DNA of 64,000 nt from Lytechinus variegatus (Eukaryota; Echinodermata; Echinoidea; Temnopleuroida; Toxopneustidae). The stretch is taken from assembly GCF_018143015.1 (NCBI RefSeq), contig NC_054746.1, positions 13,507,532 through 13,571,531 of the forward strand, read 5' to 3'. The translations under genes were made by a program, and so were the position numbers. This document shows, piece after piece, positions 34,201 through 47,600 of the stretch. The notes under the pieces were generated by a model. It ran no database searches. It worked only from the letters and a program-made list of their open reading frames with translations, and was not told the origin of the DNA. Each line of letters opens with the position of its first letter. Within the stretch, counting starts at the first letter, position 1.

Positions 34201-36586
34201 TCGAACGGTGATATCTCGGATCATATCAGGGTCAGATACGACATAACAAGGCGAACGGAACATGAAAACCCTATGCGAGATATTGGGAAATGAAAAAAGA
34301 AAGATTATCAATTTATTACAAACTGCATGAACATTAAATAATGCCGTTCAACACGGGGATCGGTGGTTTGCGACCTTCCTCGCTTTCCTTTATAAATACC
34401 ATGCACTGCAAAAAACTCCGGTGTTCATTTAACACCAGCCCGGAATCTATATCGAGGATTCCCACGAACAAAGGATATTCCTCTGCGCTGACGCCCATGA
34501 TTTAAATCGTTTATTTTTTTTCAATTAATTACACCCGTTTTGGGAGTGAAGACCCTTCCCCCCCCCCATTTAATGCAAACGTAAATTGAATTTTTGACAA
34601 AGTGAACCTGCTTCTAAATAGAAATTTCCCCATAGAAAATGTTCTATCTGCATCAGTCTTAAATTTATCATGCCTACAATATTTGATATGTTCAGTGACG
34701 GACCCAGGTGGGGGGCAGCTACCCTGTGCCCCCTTCTCCCTTGTCAGCCGTAAAAGATATTTCTTTCGTGGAAAACTCCCTGCAAGTGAAGACCTTTTTC
34801 GGATTGTCAAAATTTTCCTCCCCTTTTCCACTTTTAGAAACCCTGGATTCACCCTGGATACTTTATTGCATTTTACATTCAGACTGAATGTTTACATCTG
34901 AAATACGGTAAAAAGGAACGAAATGCAAACAAATGAACAAACAGACAAAAAACAGAAAGGCCTCTTTACTTTTTTTTCTTGATTTGCATTCTAACTTCAT
35001 ATAATATACTTTTTCATCTTGAACTATGACCTACACTAAGTGCATACACTCAACATCTATAGACTGATATACATACCCAAATACTGTGCCGAAATTCTCT
35101 TGACATTTCAAAAAGAATCCAGGAACACTCTATCCAAAATCAAATGAAAAATAACGAGATAAATACCACTTCTGGCGCATTATATTCATAATTTATAAAA
35201 ACAATTATTTGTCACATAAATGAGGGGAAAGGTTACAAATGTTTTTTAAAAAATGTATAACATATCTGTCATGGGGCGTCTGTCATGAAGAACCATATTA
35301 TTCCAAATATTTATAGTAATCATAATTTGGGAAAGCCTGGACACCATCTATTTTGCAATGTGCATAATGCGTGCTATATATTTTTTTTTTCTAAATATGT
35401 CTATATACCTGCATAATTTGAAGAGCATTGCCGAACAAAGGATTCGCAGAAGGACCTTTGACCCCGCGTCGTTTGAAGTAGCTCAGTCTCCATATCTCAC
35501 GTCTGAAGAGAAACAAATGTACATATTGAATCAGTTGAGGATAATAATAATAATAATATGGGTATATTTACCCAGAATAGCCACTTCAGTTCCGAAAGCT
35601 GTTCTCCCAGCGGGCCCTGCTATTATTACCCCGGCTTTAGCTGGGCTGCTTAGGTGCTCAATGCATTCAAGGAATAAAGCCTGCCGGGTACCCATTCACC
35701 TCACCTGGGTCGAGTGCAGCACATTGTGGATAAATTTCTTGCTGACGGAAAATACGCCATGGCTAGGATTTGAACCCACGGCCCTCCGTTTGAAAGGCAA
35801 GAGTCAGAACCAATAGACTCGCCCACATGATGAAGAATCATATCCTAGCAATTGTTTTATTATGGTCGTTATCGTTAAATTTATATGAAGCTACAACAAT
35901 TATTATAACTGTAAAATTTACTTGTTAATATCATTATAAAACAGACCTGATGGCGATGTATTGGAAATTCGGGTTCAAGGACATGCTACAAAGTTAATGT
36001 TGCCCTTTCCAACAGATCTCTCAGTGGGCATACATGTCGTGAAATTGACCTCTTTTTTGGGGGGGTGGGGGTAAATGACATGCTCACGGGCATAGTTGCA
36101 GCGGCCGGTGATCGAACCCCGGACTTTCTACGCATAGTCAAGCACCTTAGACCACTCGGCCACGGCACCTGCACACCCTTGCGTCATCTCCGGTTGAAGT
36201 ATCTCCTACTACCCCACCCTCCCCTACATGTTGAGCACCCTAATAAAGTGGTAGAATTATTGACAAGTGCCCCCCCCCCCTCTCCCTAGATACATTACTG
36301 CTGCGTGCATCCTATCAGGCATATCCCTGATCCTATACTACTAGATCATTCGTTTCTAGTTACTGCATGGTATTCACAAGGATGTGGGAGGTTGTATACG
36401 CAAAAAAGTAAAATAATGCATTTATCTGGTTAATGATTAGCCCCATATTCTTCTATACGTAGGCCTACTGGTCCATGTATGAATCCAATAATATTACAAA
36501 ACTCATACTTACCCAATAAGGATAGCGATCAGGCTACCAACTAGGGGCCATGAAACCGTGTATCCCCTAACAGAGAAAAGGGCCAT
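28267..36586 (-). CDS. Cytochrome P450 copy B, CYP3-like (clan 3), complete, 525 aa
   Basis: Thirteen exons join in frame with GT/AG borders: 36513-36586, 35409-35502, 35077-35129, 34174-34270, 33306-33422, 32692-32780, 32197-32345, 31478-31602, 30894-31076, 30101-30321, 29412-29549, 28674-28836, 28267-28341 (1578 nt with TAA). The N-terminal anchor ends in a VGSLIAILIG run. The I-helix AGYETT is at 334-339, K-helix ETLR at 391-394, FDPNRF near 443-448, and the haem loop [10 protein letters not shown] has Cys471 as iron ligand. The product is predicted to be an ER monooxygenase fed by P450 reductase; the substrate is unknown. Exons 2-7 and 10-12 have the same lengths as in copy A, but the protein is clearly diverged, so this is an older duplicate than copy C. 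Exon 9 (61 codons) encodes a very charged DEK-rich loop between helices H and I. Its 5' end faces VPS54, 2.07 kb away. Confidence 0.93.
33960..34150. repeat. (AAT/GAT)n microsatellite
   Basis: AATAATAATGATAATAA-type low-complexity sequence in intron 4 of P450 copy B. Confidence 0.85.
35545..35830 (-). mobile_element. tRNA-derived SINE in P450 B intron 1
   Basis: Only the minus strand gives the tRNA-like head (TTGGTTCTGACTCTTGCC and GTGGGTTCAAATCC). The body (CCACAATGTGCTGCACTCGA, CCCAGGTGAGGT, ATGGGTACCCGGCAGG) matches the + copy at 7406-7680. The element ends in TATTATTATTATTATT. The copy lies between exons 2 and 1 of copy B, starting about 40 bp upstream of exon 2 in the minus-strand sense. 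Confidence 0.8.
36062..36176 (-). mobile_element. tRNA-Leu/Ser-like SINE or tRNA pseudogene
   Basis: On the minus strand, GCCGTGGCCGAGTGGTCTAAGG gives a strong A box and GGGGTTCGATCACC a B box, about 35 nt apart. The GTGGCCGAGTGGTCTAAGG start is of tRNA-Leu or tRNA-Ser type. The arms do not pair well enough to call an active tRNA, and sequence continues past the acceptor region, so a tRNA-derived SINE is more likely. Confidence 0.55.
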
Positions 36587-38658
36587 CCTCGCGTACGTGA
36601 TACTGAATTAAGAGAGAAATCAGAATGCAATTCAGGTAGCTTTACCGACTTGAGATATTGGGCATCCAAATCAAAATTCAACCTGAACTAGAGCACAGTG
36701 TTGAGTTTAGCTGCATGATAGGTCTGACTAAATGCGTATCTCTAGCCTCTCGATCTCGGGAATTGGCAGTTTTTACACCGCTACGCACAACACTATCGAG
36801 AAAATAGAAAATATAGGCCTATTGTCAAATGCCCTCTGGGTATACTCAGCAACTGTCTAAAGATGCTGGAGAATCAAAACGGCAGTTTCGTTCTGGACTC
36901 TGGACAAACGACATATAAATTGCAATACTCGTCAGCTCCGGAACCTAGGACGAACCTGCTTTTCCGGTTAACTCATTTTCGACAAACACCTCCCAGCTGT
37001 TAATTGTCACTTAACTGACCAGCATTATCAGTATACTAACGCTTACCACGTTCTCAATTTCGTTCGGCGTGGCTGTGCGAAAACTTGCTTTAATCAGATT
37101 ATGGAGTATGAAAGTTCAACAAGCGTGAATGAGTATGAACAATTTCATATTTGGACTTTGAACATCGAAAGGTAGTGGAGCCGAACAAAAAAAATGAGTG
37201 GGATAAAATTAATGAGTATATTACAGTTATGAATTTAGATTGTGGCTTGTGTTTCTATAGTTCTAGCAGTTTAAATTTGCATAGCGAATTCTTCGGTCGT
37301 CCTTCACAAGCATTTCCCCCGTTTATTGAATTAAACTATTATATTTCAAAGCAAACAGTCCTTGTCAGGGTTCTGTGAGGTATGTCAAGTTTTCGAAACT
37401 ATCAAACATTATATTCATTTGTTCAAAATATATATTTTTTTTAAAGAGACGCATCCTGTTGAAAAAAAATGAAATTAGATTAAATACGTAAATTATTGTG
37501 TTTTACGTATATGCAACTAACCGTTTTGGTTAGCTTGCCTCTTCCACGAACAATTTGTCTCGCGGGTTATATACTCTGTCAATATGGAATTTGCTAGTGA
37601 CGAAGATATGAATTAATTCATGGAAATCTGTAGAACCTGAAGAGCGAACTCACATTCAACTAAAACAACAACAACAACAACAACAAAAACAAACAACAAC
37701 GTCCATGGTATGTTTGCAGTTCCTGTTATTTCCTTATTCAATTTGCTTTATTATGTTGTCTCTTCATAATCTTTATGTTGTAAATCGGAAACGAAACTAG
37801 TTGAATGAAGCCTAGATGATGAATAAATAGATTGATGAACTTGCTTAATTAATTAAATAATCAATAGATGAATAAATGACTAAAATTCTAAATAATGAAT
37901 AATTAAATACATAAGTAGATAAATAGATCACAAAGAACATTTATTTTTCAATTTGGGGGCAATTTGTAAATAAAATATGAATGGTACAGATTTTTTAACA
38001 GACCAAACTATTATTAGTAAATACAAATGCCATGTTTTTGTGGGAAAAAATGTCATATATGGATGAAGAATGCTCAAATTTTTATCCGAAACCCCAGATC
38101 GGCTGTCTATTAAAACTTGAAAAAGTGGTTGACTGCTTTGGAACAGTTTGCCATGAAAAAACAAAATACTAAAATTAAGACTGTCCGTCAATGAGGCAGT
38201 GCACTAGGCTTAAAGATCATTATTTGTGATATATGATTTTTGCTTTGAAGGTAGAGTACAATCAAATTGATAATTCACATTTTACTGATTGGCAATAAAA
38301 TCGACAATGTCAAACAAAATAAATCGTATATAATATTTGTTTAATCAATTTATATTATTTCTAAATATTCATTTATTTTAATATTTAATTTCAAAATTTA
38401 TATTAATAAAAAAGAAATACATAAAATAGTATAACTCACATCAAACATGTTTTGCCAATTTGATATATCGTTACGATCTATTTGTGTATAAATTGTCATA
38501 GACAGCTGTTACGTGGACAGGTACGACGTCTTCTATGCCAGAGATACGCCTGTGAAAAATGATTTTAGTTTGCAGGAAACAATAGTCCACCTTGTTTCAT
38601 GGATCAGAATAGTTAGCCATCATCTTTTCATATAGTATCTGGAGTATTCTACACGAAA
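36587..38658. other. Head-to-head intergenic region, P450 B / VPS54
   Basis: About 2.07 kb separates the two divergent start codons and must hold both promoters and 5' leaders. It is AT-rich, with a CAA run near 37660-37700. No TATA box at a convincing distance and no CpG island were seen. No additional exon was recognised. Confidence 0.6.
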
Positions 38659-41600
38659 ATGAGCTCCGGGCGTCGCTCAATTCCTTCGTCCAGATCACAT
38701 CCGTCATTCACTTCCACTGGCTACTCGCTGGGCCTGGGGTCTCACTCGTCCAGCAGCGATGGGGAGGCGCCGGGGAGGCGAAAGGAGGCTACCGGCGCGA
38801 GAAACAGACGACAAGCGGGCCTGTCAACAACAGAGCAGAATTTACCGTCAAGCGTGAGAAATACTTCAAATAGTGAAATTGAGCAAGTGTGTGGAAGAAT
38901 CAATGACAAATTATCAGTTAATGATGTAATGAGTAGATCGTCTAGCGACCATTCCATATCAAAACTTCATCATCATGATCATGAAATCAAAGCGTCATAT
39001 TCCACACAGCAGCAGACGCATGAACGTTTAAGTCAAGGAAATGAAAGAACTACAATGATGGCAAGAACAAGTAAAAATCCAAAGATTATACCTTGGCGGA
39101 AATGTGCATTATGCAGTATTGCATTCAGAACTCAAACAGATTTTCTCAAACATTTACGGGATAAACATTGCGCCAAGGAGGGCGGTTCATTTGTTTGCCG
39201 TTATGGACTTCATGGTGTTTGCCCAACATTGCCTGTGGATGGAGTGAGTGATGTAGATTATGAATATCATGTTGCAAAGGACCATATGATGGATGAAGGT
39301 AATTCACATCACTTTGTAGGGAATAATTTTGCAAAACAGCCATTTTTGCCCAAATTATTAAAGTCATAAAAGAAAAGCTCTCAGCTACCTCTATAATCTG
39401 CTGTCCTTTTTACTACAAATTTGACCAGGCATTTTTTGTGTAGCGGTCTTTAAAAAGAGAGGAGTAAATGGTGATGCAATACCAGGAAAATTATTTCTTG
39501 TTCTTATTACTGTTTTAAGGTGTGGTAGAGACTAGACTCGATATTCTGCAATGTGGCTTGTCCCTTTTCATCTACTGTATATGGCAGAATACATGTACAT
39601 GCATTTGCTAATGAAATAACCCAGGGAACTCCCGCCCGCGCCCAGGATCGTACATGCAATTTGGCATACTCACCTGACAAGCTTGAAGTATGGTCAAAAT
39701 AATTCTCCGAATAAATAGTTAAAACAGAAATCAAGCACTTACCACGATTATATGGATGATGGTCTAACGAGTGGCAGTTTTTCTGACATCTGGGCACAGA
39801 CTGGAACCTCAAAAAACGAAAAGTTCTCTCCTACCCCCGTCTCGATTGGCCATTTTTGTTATGAATTGTTCCCTGGGTTACTAATGAAATTGCCTTGTTT
39901 ATAAAGCCACTAGTGATTCATGCCAGCAGAATGACTATTTTTCATTGAGTCAGTGGTGTTCAAGGATAAAATCCTTGCAACGGCAAGGTACTGTAAAAAA
40001 GTAAGGAATACTTGTTTAAACCTGTAGAAAAAATTTGCAGGGGTGTATGTGGTTGGGAAATTGGGATTTTCATCAATTGAATTACAGGTACTTGAACAAT
40101 TCTGACATACCAGGTAATAAAGATATAACATTTTGCTTGATAGAACTTTTACGTATCTTGTAAAAGATTTTAAAACCAAGAGAGCTCTGGCCCGCGAGTC
40201 CACCGTGCATTTAGACATAGACACGGGACTGGGATAGATTGAGGTCTCTATAACTTACTAAAAATAATGTGAAAACAGAAATTATGCACTTACCACGATT
40301 ATATGGATGTGGGTCTATCATGTGACAGCATCCTGACATCGAGGCACAGACTGGAACCTCAAAAAGAAAAAAAAGTTCTGTCGTGATGCCTCTCCTTCTA
40401 TCCCAGTCTTGATCAGCCATTTTGTTATGATAATATGAATTTTGAAAGAAGGAGAGGTACATCGCGATAGAACTTTTCAGTTTTTGAGGTTCCAGTCTGT
40501 GCCTCGATGTCTGACGATAGACCTTCATCCGTATAATCGTAGTAAGTGCATAATTTCTGTTTTCACATTTTTAGTTATTGAGATCCCAATCTACCCCAGT
40601 CCTGTGTCTATGTCTAAATTCATGGTGGACTCCTGGGTACTCTTGGGTTAGTAAAAGATGAAAGCATTAATTTCTACATTATTTATGATTATTATTTACA
40701 GCCATTGCTAAAAACTATATGACATTGTATGTGATTGACAAATAACAATGATCAATAACTTTTTCTCATTGTGTTTTGAATAACACCTTCCAGCTTTAGC
40801 AAACAGGTTAAAATCTGCAGCTCATAGCGACGCCCCTTCTACGACAGTACCTCCCTCAGTGGTCAGTGTTGAACAAAAATGGACACCCCTGTCATCTGTG
40901 GTCAACTTACCTGCTGTCTTGAATGATCCTAGAAAGGTCAAAAGGGAAACAGATTTCTTCACAAAGACATGGGGTGAAGGCTTTGTGGATCAGAGTGAAA
41001 TTCCCTCCTCTCCGTATGTCCCTCGCATTTCAAGAATTCACTTTGAGAAATATCTCAGGCAGGTGGCATATGTAAGTATGCATTTATCTATATATCTTGC
41101 CAAAATTTACAAAAATAGTAAGAATAATGTCTCTCTACAAGGACGCTGTTGGGTTTTTCAAGCTTAACGATGATAGAGGTGTTTAAACAGTTTTGAAGAA
41201 AAAACTTTTAAAAGAAATATGCATCAAATTCCTTGCATTTTATAGTATTGTTTGAAATCACTCGATTTGAATAGAATATTTGATACACCATTCATACCTG
41301 TGTTAACAAGCCTGCTCAAATATTTTATGTTAACAGGGTTTGATAAAAAAAAAAATCATCTTTGGGCAATGTGCCATACCCGAAGCATCTCTTCCTGTCA
41401 CAGAGATTCTTCTGCTGAGAAACACTGTAAACAAATTAGAGACAGTGTAACAAAAAGCACAAATTTCTTGAGGATAGAGGTCACCTTCCTCTCTCATTGA
41501 ATTAGGTAATAATGCTGATGCACATTCTTTTATGCTGGTTGAGAGAAAAAGTTGAGATATACAAGTACATCTCTTCCAGCTATATTCAAATTCAAGCAGG

Positions 41601-44600
41601 ATTTTGGAGGCTTTGTGAAAGTCCATGTGTTAAAGATAAATTCAAGTTCTGGTAATGATCTCAAAATGACTTTTTACAGAATCTAATACAATGACCACCC
41701 AAGTGTCTGTATGAATAAAAAATATGTTCCAAAGGATTCTGGAAGAAATTGTGTAATTGCTGAGAAAAAATAAGCGCGGATTCGGTCACTTCCGTCTGGT
41801 CTTTATTCCAGCAATAATAATACACTGTCCTACATGTGCCTATCTGTGTTGGTGATCTTCAGTGTGAACATTTGGAGCGTAGATTTCAAGATTTCACAAA
41901 GTTCAGTTTATGTAACTGTACCAGATCTAGATCCTTGATGATATACTGACAATTAAGCCTGGTTTTACAGACTTTCTCATGAAATCAGTGTTTACTGCAA
42001 CTACTGGCATTTCTCTTTAACTAAAAGTGGGGAATTGTCATCAATAATATGATAGTTGGATCTCTGTTCTTGTCTAGATTTGTTTTTGTTTTTTTAGTTT
42101 TATTTATTATTGAATTTTTATACTTTGATCTCTATGTTTTGCTCTCTCTATCTCTTGTAGAAACTACAGCAACAGAGAAGACCATCAGCAGTCAGTACAT
42201 CATCACAAAGCGATGATGATCAGAGCTCAAGTCTTGCCAGTGGAAGTCGAGGTTAGAAAAAAAAAATTTCCTCTGTTTTTGTTCCTTTATCATTGCATAT
42301 CACTGTATATTTGAGTATCTGAAAAACATTTTTGTTATAACATTCAGAAACAATGTATTACTAATTATTTCAAATGAAGTTCTCAATTCTGCTTTGCTTG
42401 CAAAATGCTCCACATTTGGAAGATTGGAATTTAGATGAAACTCAATATGTAATTCACATTTTTGAAAATCTACCATTGCCTTGGTCATGGTCTAAATGCA
42501 AAAGCGATATTAAGTAATGTTTATGATTATGAAATATTTTACCCTAAATTGTAATATTTTTGTTTTTTCACCTGTAAAACCAAAACATGTGTTTTAACTC
42601 AGTCACTGATGTCACCATTTTAATAAATGGTAGATATGACAGCTAACACAATATTTGAAAGAACAAAAAATACCCTTTTTGAAGAATAGGATTTGATTTT
42701 TTGCTCATACTTATACCCCTTTCCTAAACCCCATTAAAATGAATTAGGCGGCTAATAGCAGCATAATTTGGTCGTAAAATTGGAGGAGGACAAGAGTTAT
42801 CCGCATTACTCTGATGCTGCTATTATCCGCATAATAGCAGCATCGGGACAAGATTTTGAGTTTATGAACGCATTTCCAAATAATGCGGATAATTGCCATG
42901 GTGCGGTCACAAGGTCACCCTTTTCCAACACAACCGCATCGGAGGGGGCGTGTCCAGTTGTCATGGCGATTATCCGCCTTTTTCAGGACGGGAACTCGTA
43001 GAAATAATGCGGCTTATTTTCGGAGTTTATGAACGCAATTTTTATTGAATTATCCGCATTACTCTTAGGCGGCTAATTGGAGGATAGGTTTATGAAAAGG
43101 GTATAACATACTGGAACAACGTCAATTGTATACTATCTGCAGTTACTGGAATGGTCTTTCTTTTGCTTTCTACACAGATTCAACACCTGAACTGCAGCAG
43201 GTACCAAAAGTAAGAGAAATATTTCACTATTTCTATTTTGGTTTAAACAGAACTGTTTTTAGCAAGTACCAGTCATTGTTGTTCTCAAATTACAGTAAAT
43301 AGATGAGCTTTTATCTGCATAGACATTTGGCTTCAAAAGTTTGAATAGAAAGATCTCTTTCCATACATGTAGATACTTCATTTATTAGTCCATTTTGCTC
43401 AAACTGTTAATGTTCAGTTGCAAATGCCTTGGGTTGCTGAAAACATCATGTTATTAGATCAGTTGTCCAGAGCTCCATTTCATGACAAATTTAATCTTAA
43501 TTCATAATCAAATGCTCTGTGTATGGTACATTTAACTGTTCTGTATTGATTTTTTTTATATTAGGCCTGCATTGTACCATGAGGGATACTTGTAATAGTG
43601 TTTACAAATATTTGACATTTTATGTTACTATAACTAACCGAAGTGGTACTGTGGTTAAGTGAGTACATAAACGTACATCATTTGAAGAGAAGCTAAAAGA
43701 TACATGTAGATTTTATTCAGACCCGATCGTTACTATTGACAAATTTTCAGTCAATGACAATTTCCCTTGTTTCCTCATACTCTTTTTTTTGTGTGTGTGT
43801 TCATTCTAGTGTGTGAGTGTTGAATCTTTAGATATCCATATTTATTTTGTATGATATTTTTATTGTGACTCAGAAACTAAATGAATTGAATTGAATAGTA
43901 ACAGTGCTTTTTAGCAAATTAGACTTATTAATTTTTGTGGTAATTTTCATTAACTGACAAATTTTATTTCATAGAAACCTTAGTGAAATGGGGCCGATAA
44001 CAATCTTGAAAGTTTAGATAAATATCAGTACTATATCCATGACAATATTTTTATTTCATTACAGATGTTTTTCAGGAGTGAATTTGCCCTTGAAAATCAA
44101 GAGACATTTGAAGCTGTTTTACCTTGGTCACAGTTCAAAGGTCAGCAGTCTTCAAAACTCCTTCAAGAAAAGGTGAATTAAAATATGGAATGCAACAATT
44201 TAATTTTGATGTTATGATTAATTGTGGATGTCCTGTCTTTTTTGTAAAAATTATGGTGAATAGTTGTATATTTGTGTAGATTTGTCTTGTGTATATCCAT
44301 ATTGACCACAAAAAAAAGCACAAAAGTCTTTTTTCAGTCATGTCATTCTCTACTTGTATCATTTTTGCAATATTTTGTCATTTTTTTTCATTAGATTGTT
44401 GTGTACATTTGATATACATGTACATGTATGTATTAGGCCTAAACATGTGGAAATATACATGTATTTCAATATGCATGTACAGGTATCTGTAAGTGTACAT
44501 AAGGCTCTGGAATATGTGATATAGAAGAGTAAATCGAGAGTCACATGACACATTTAATAATGTTTGCGATGAGGTTTGTAAATCACATATTTAATGCTCA

Positions 44601-47600
44601 TTCAGTTCAGTTTTATTTATGTCTGAGAATTGCATTAACAAACAAAATTTTGAAATAATTGGGGTTTTTTTTAGTAACATAAATCATTAGTAAACCATTA
44701 GATAAGGAAATACAACAGTTTGTTTTTATAAAAGATATTTTGTCACATTTTACCTCCATTTTCTTGACATATTTTGTAGAGGATTAGATAAATCGAGACT
44801 TTGAAATAATTTTTTTTTAAAGAAATCTCAGCAAATTTTCAATCCTTCTCCAAATTAATAGTAGGCATAGGCACATAAAATAATTTCTAGTTGTTAACAC
44901 GATTTTCTCACAATTTTTTCCAGTTAAGCCACTATCTTGACATAGTAGAGGTTCAGATAGCTCGTCAGATCTCTATGCGTTCTAATGCCTTCTTCAGTGC
45001 AATGGCATCACATGACAAGCTTCAAGAGGACCTGGTAGCAACGACAAAAGCAGTACATGAACTCAGGTGGGAAGTTATTATCATTAAGAAATTGTTTACG
45101 GGGGGGAGTGTTGTTGGTAAAAGTTTATATTGCTGCTAGATACAGCATTGAATTTTACTGCAAAAGTCTATGAATTAATTGTAACTGTAAGGTTTGCACG
45201 AAATATGCAGCTTGCTTGGCTGCATAAGAGAATGAGGAAAACCATTCGGCAAAACAAAAAGAAATTACTTGTGGACCTTTCATCAAAGTGGAGAGAATGG
45301 TCGACTAGAGATTCAAAATCACAACCTCACGGTCATGAATCCAGTGCTTAAACCTCTACACCCTGTGACACTTAGTCGTTGGTACATTGTAGTTCACTCT
45401 GATGAATACAGTTTGTTTATTTTTTGTTTTTTGCTTTTTTATTCTAATGGCGCGGCTTCTCAGATCATGTACGATTTGCATTATACATACATGCCTTACC
45501 TTTTCCTAACCCTATGTATTCTACCTATTCAACCTTGACCTCCATGAACTGTATAGACCACAACATATGTTATTTAAACATATGTTTTCTTCTATTCATA
45601 AAACGCTAACCACATTTTGTTATTTCACCAATAAAAAATGGGGAAGGAGGGATGTTAACTGAAAATGAAACTTTGCATAAAAAATTGTAAGGAATTAAGG
45701 CACCCATTCGGGTTTAATTTGTTGCCATTCCAATTGAATCAGTTTCATTTATCTTTAGCACATGTAATTTAATGATTCTCAGACTAGGTATTCATATTGT
45801 CATGTGGTGTATATATAATAATATTAATCGCCAAGAAATACTTTGCTTTCAAGTCACAGCATTTATAAAATACAATGTGAATATTACCATGTAGCATGAT
45901 ACATTAGCATGAATGGAGTTGATGTTATTGATGTATTTCTTTTCATTGATTGGATGTCTCATTACAGGGAAAAACTCAATAACATTGACCAAGTATTAGC
46001 TAAAGGCTCACTTGAAGTGATAAGGTTAAAGGTATCAAGAGTCAACTATGTCAAAGTATACAACAAGGTAAGTATTCATTTTGATGAAGAACAGATTCCT
46101 TTCATTCATAAATTCCCTAACTAAACTCCAAAAAGGTCAAGAATTAATAAGTTTCATTGGTCATATTTTTTGGGATAGTATCCCCAGCAACACCTGTTCA
46201 TGTCCTACAGTACAATTATTCAAAACAAACTAAAAATGTATTCGTTTCTCTGACATTTTTGTTGTATATTGAAAGCTCTTTGGAGCAGAAATATTCTTTG
46301 TTACTTTATATGGTCAACTTCTTTGGGCATGGTAATGTAGAAAAGTGCTATATAAACGATAAAATGTATCATGTATCATGATTTTTCTTAGTGTCAATTA
46401 TTTTTCTGGATTTTTACTCCACACAAAGCTTAGTATTAAAGCTATTCATAGTCTTAAATAAAAAATGATATTTACTTTAATTGATAATAAACAATTGTTC
46501 ATAATGGAATCAACTACCTATCATATGTGCCAACTTTCATCGCAGAAACATTCATGTCCAAAACCAAACTGATTATTCCTTTCTCAAGGGTTAAATTGTA
46601 TATTATGCTCGAGAGAATTTCTAGTAATCATGTATACATCATGCATTCTTGAGGCACTACTAGCACCAAAAAGTGGACTTGTGTGCAATAGAAGTAGCTG
46701 CTATTATTATTATCTTATTGATCACAATTGAAAATGGAATGATAGTACAGAGTTTTAGGTGACTGCTTTTCATTTGTTTTCCTACCGGTATTCTTTTTGC
46801 AGTTAAAATTGATGGCGACTGTGCACCAAACACAACCCACCATTCAACTGCTACTGTCCAACTCAGAGTTTGTGGGAGCCCTAGATCTTATATCCACTAC
46901 ACATGAGATCCTGACACAGGAGCTAGCTGGCATTCAGAGCTTCAGGTATGTTTCTTTTTCCATGCATTGCTGAAAAATATCAAAACCTGTATGTAAAACT
47001 AGCCACAGGCAGCCAGGAGAAAAAAAGCTTCTTTTTTTCTTTTTTTTCATTGGGTTTTCATGATTTAGCTATGACAAATCACAGATAACTTTAAAAAAAA
47101 AAAATTCAGAACATTATAAGGTTTTTTAACTTTGTGGGATTTCAAGTTTGATGTTTGAACCATGATTTAGATTGCCTTTCCTAGCCTTTCCTTGCTTCCA
47201 TATCTTTGTTTGAAAAATAAAATGATTGAAATCACATTAATTGATAGCACGATACCTTGTGAGATTCATCTCAGTACCGGCTTCATTTGATAAAAAAAGA
47301 TCAACACCTTACTTGAATTCACCCAAATATTTCAATCTTCTCTGCCATTTAAGCATGGGGAGAGAGCCCAGTATTATACAAGAACCATAAAGTTACAACA
47401 AAATTTTTGATACGTAGAGTAGCCCAGACTTGTACCGTGGCTCAAGTCAAACCAGAGTTCTGAAAAGGGGCCGTAGATGGTAGAATTAAAGTAATTTTAT
47501 AACAATAATCAATTCTTTTCAGGCATCTGAGTTCTCAGCTAATAGAGATGGAGAAGCTAATTGATAAGATGCTTTCAGAGGAGTTCACAAGGTTTACCTG

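Noticed and set aside
36062..36176. Functional tRNA-Leu or tRNA-Ser gene
   Set aside because: Good A and B boxes but a poor acceptor stem and anticodon arm, with sequence continuing like a SINE.
39146..39367. Antisense frame over VPS54 exon 1
   Set aside because: Shadow of the zinc-finger coding exon; no independent motif.
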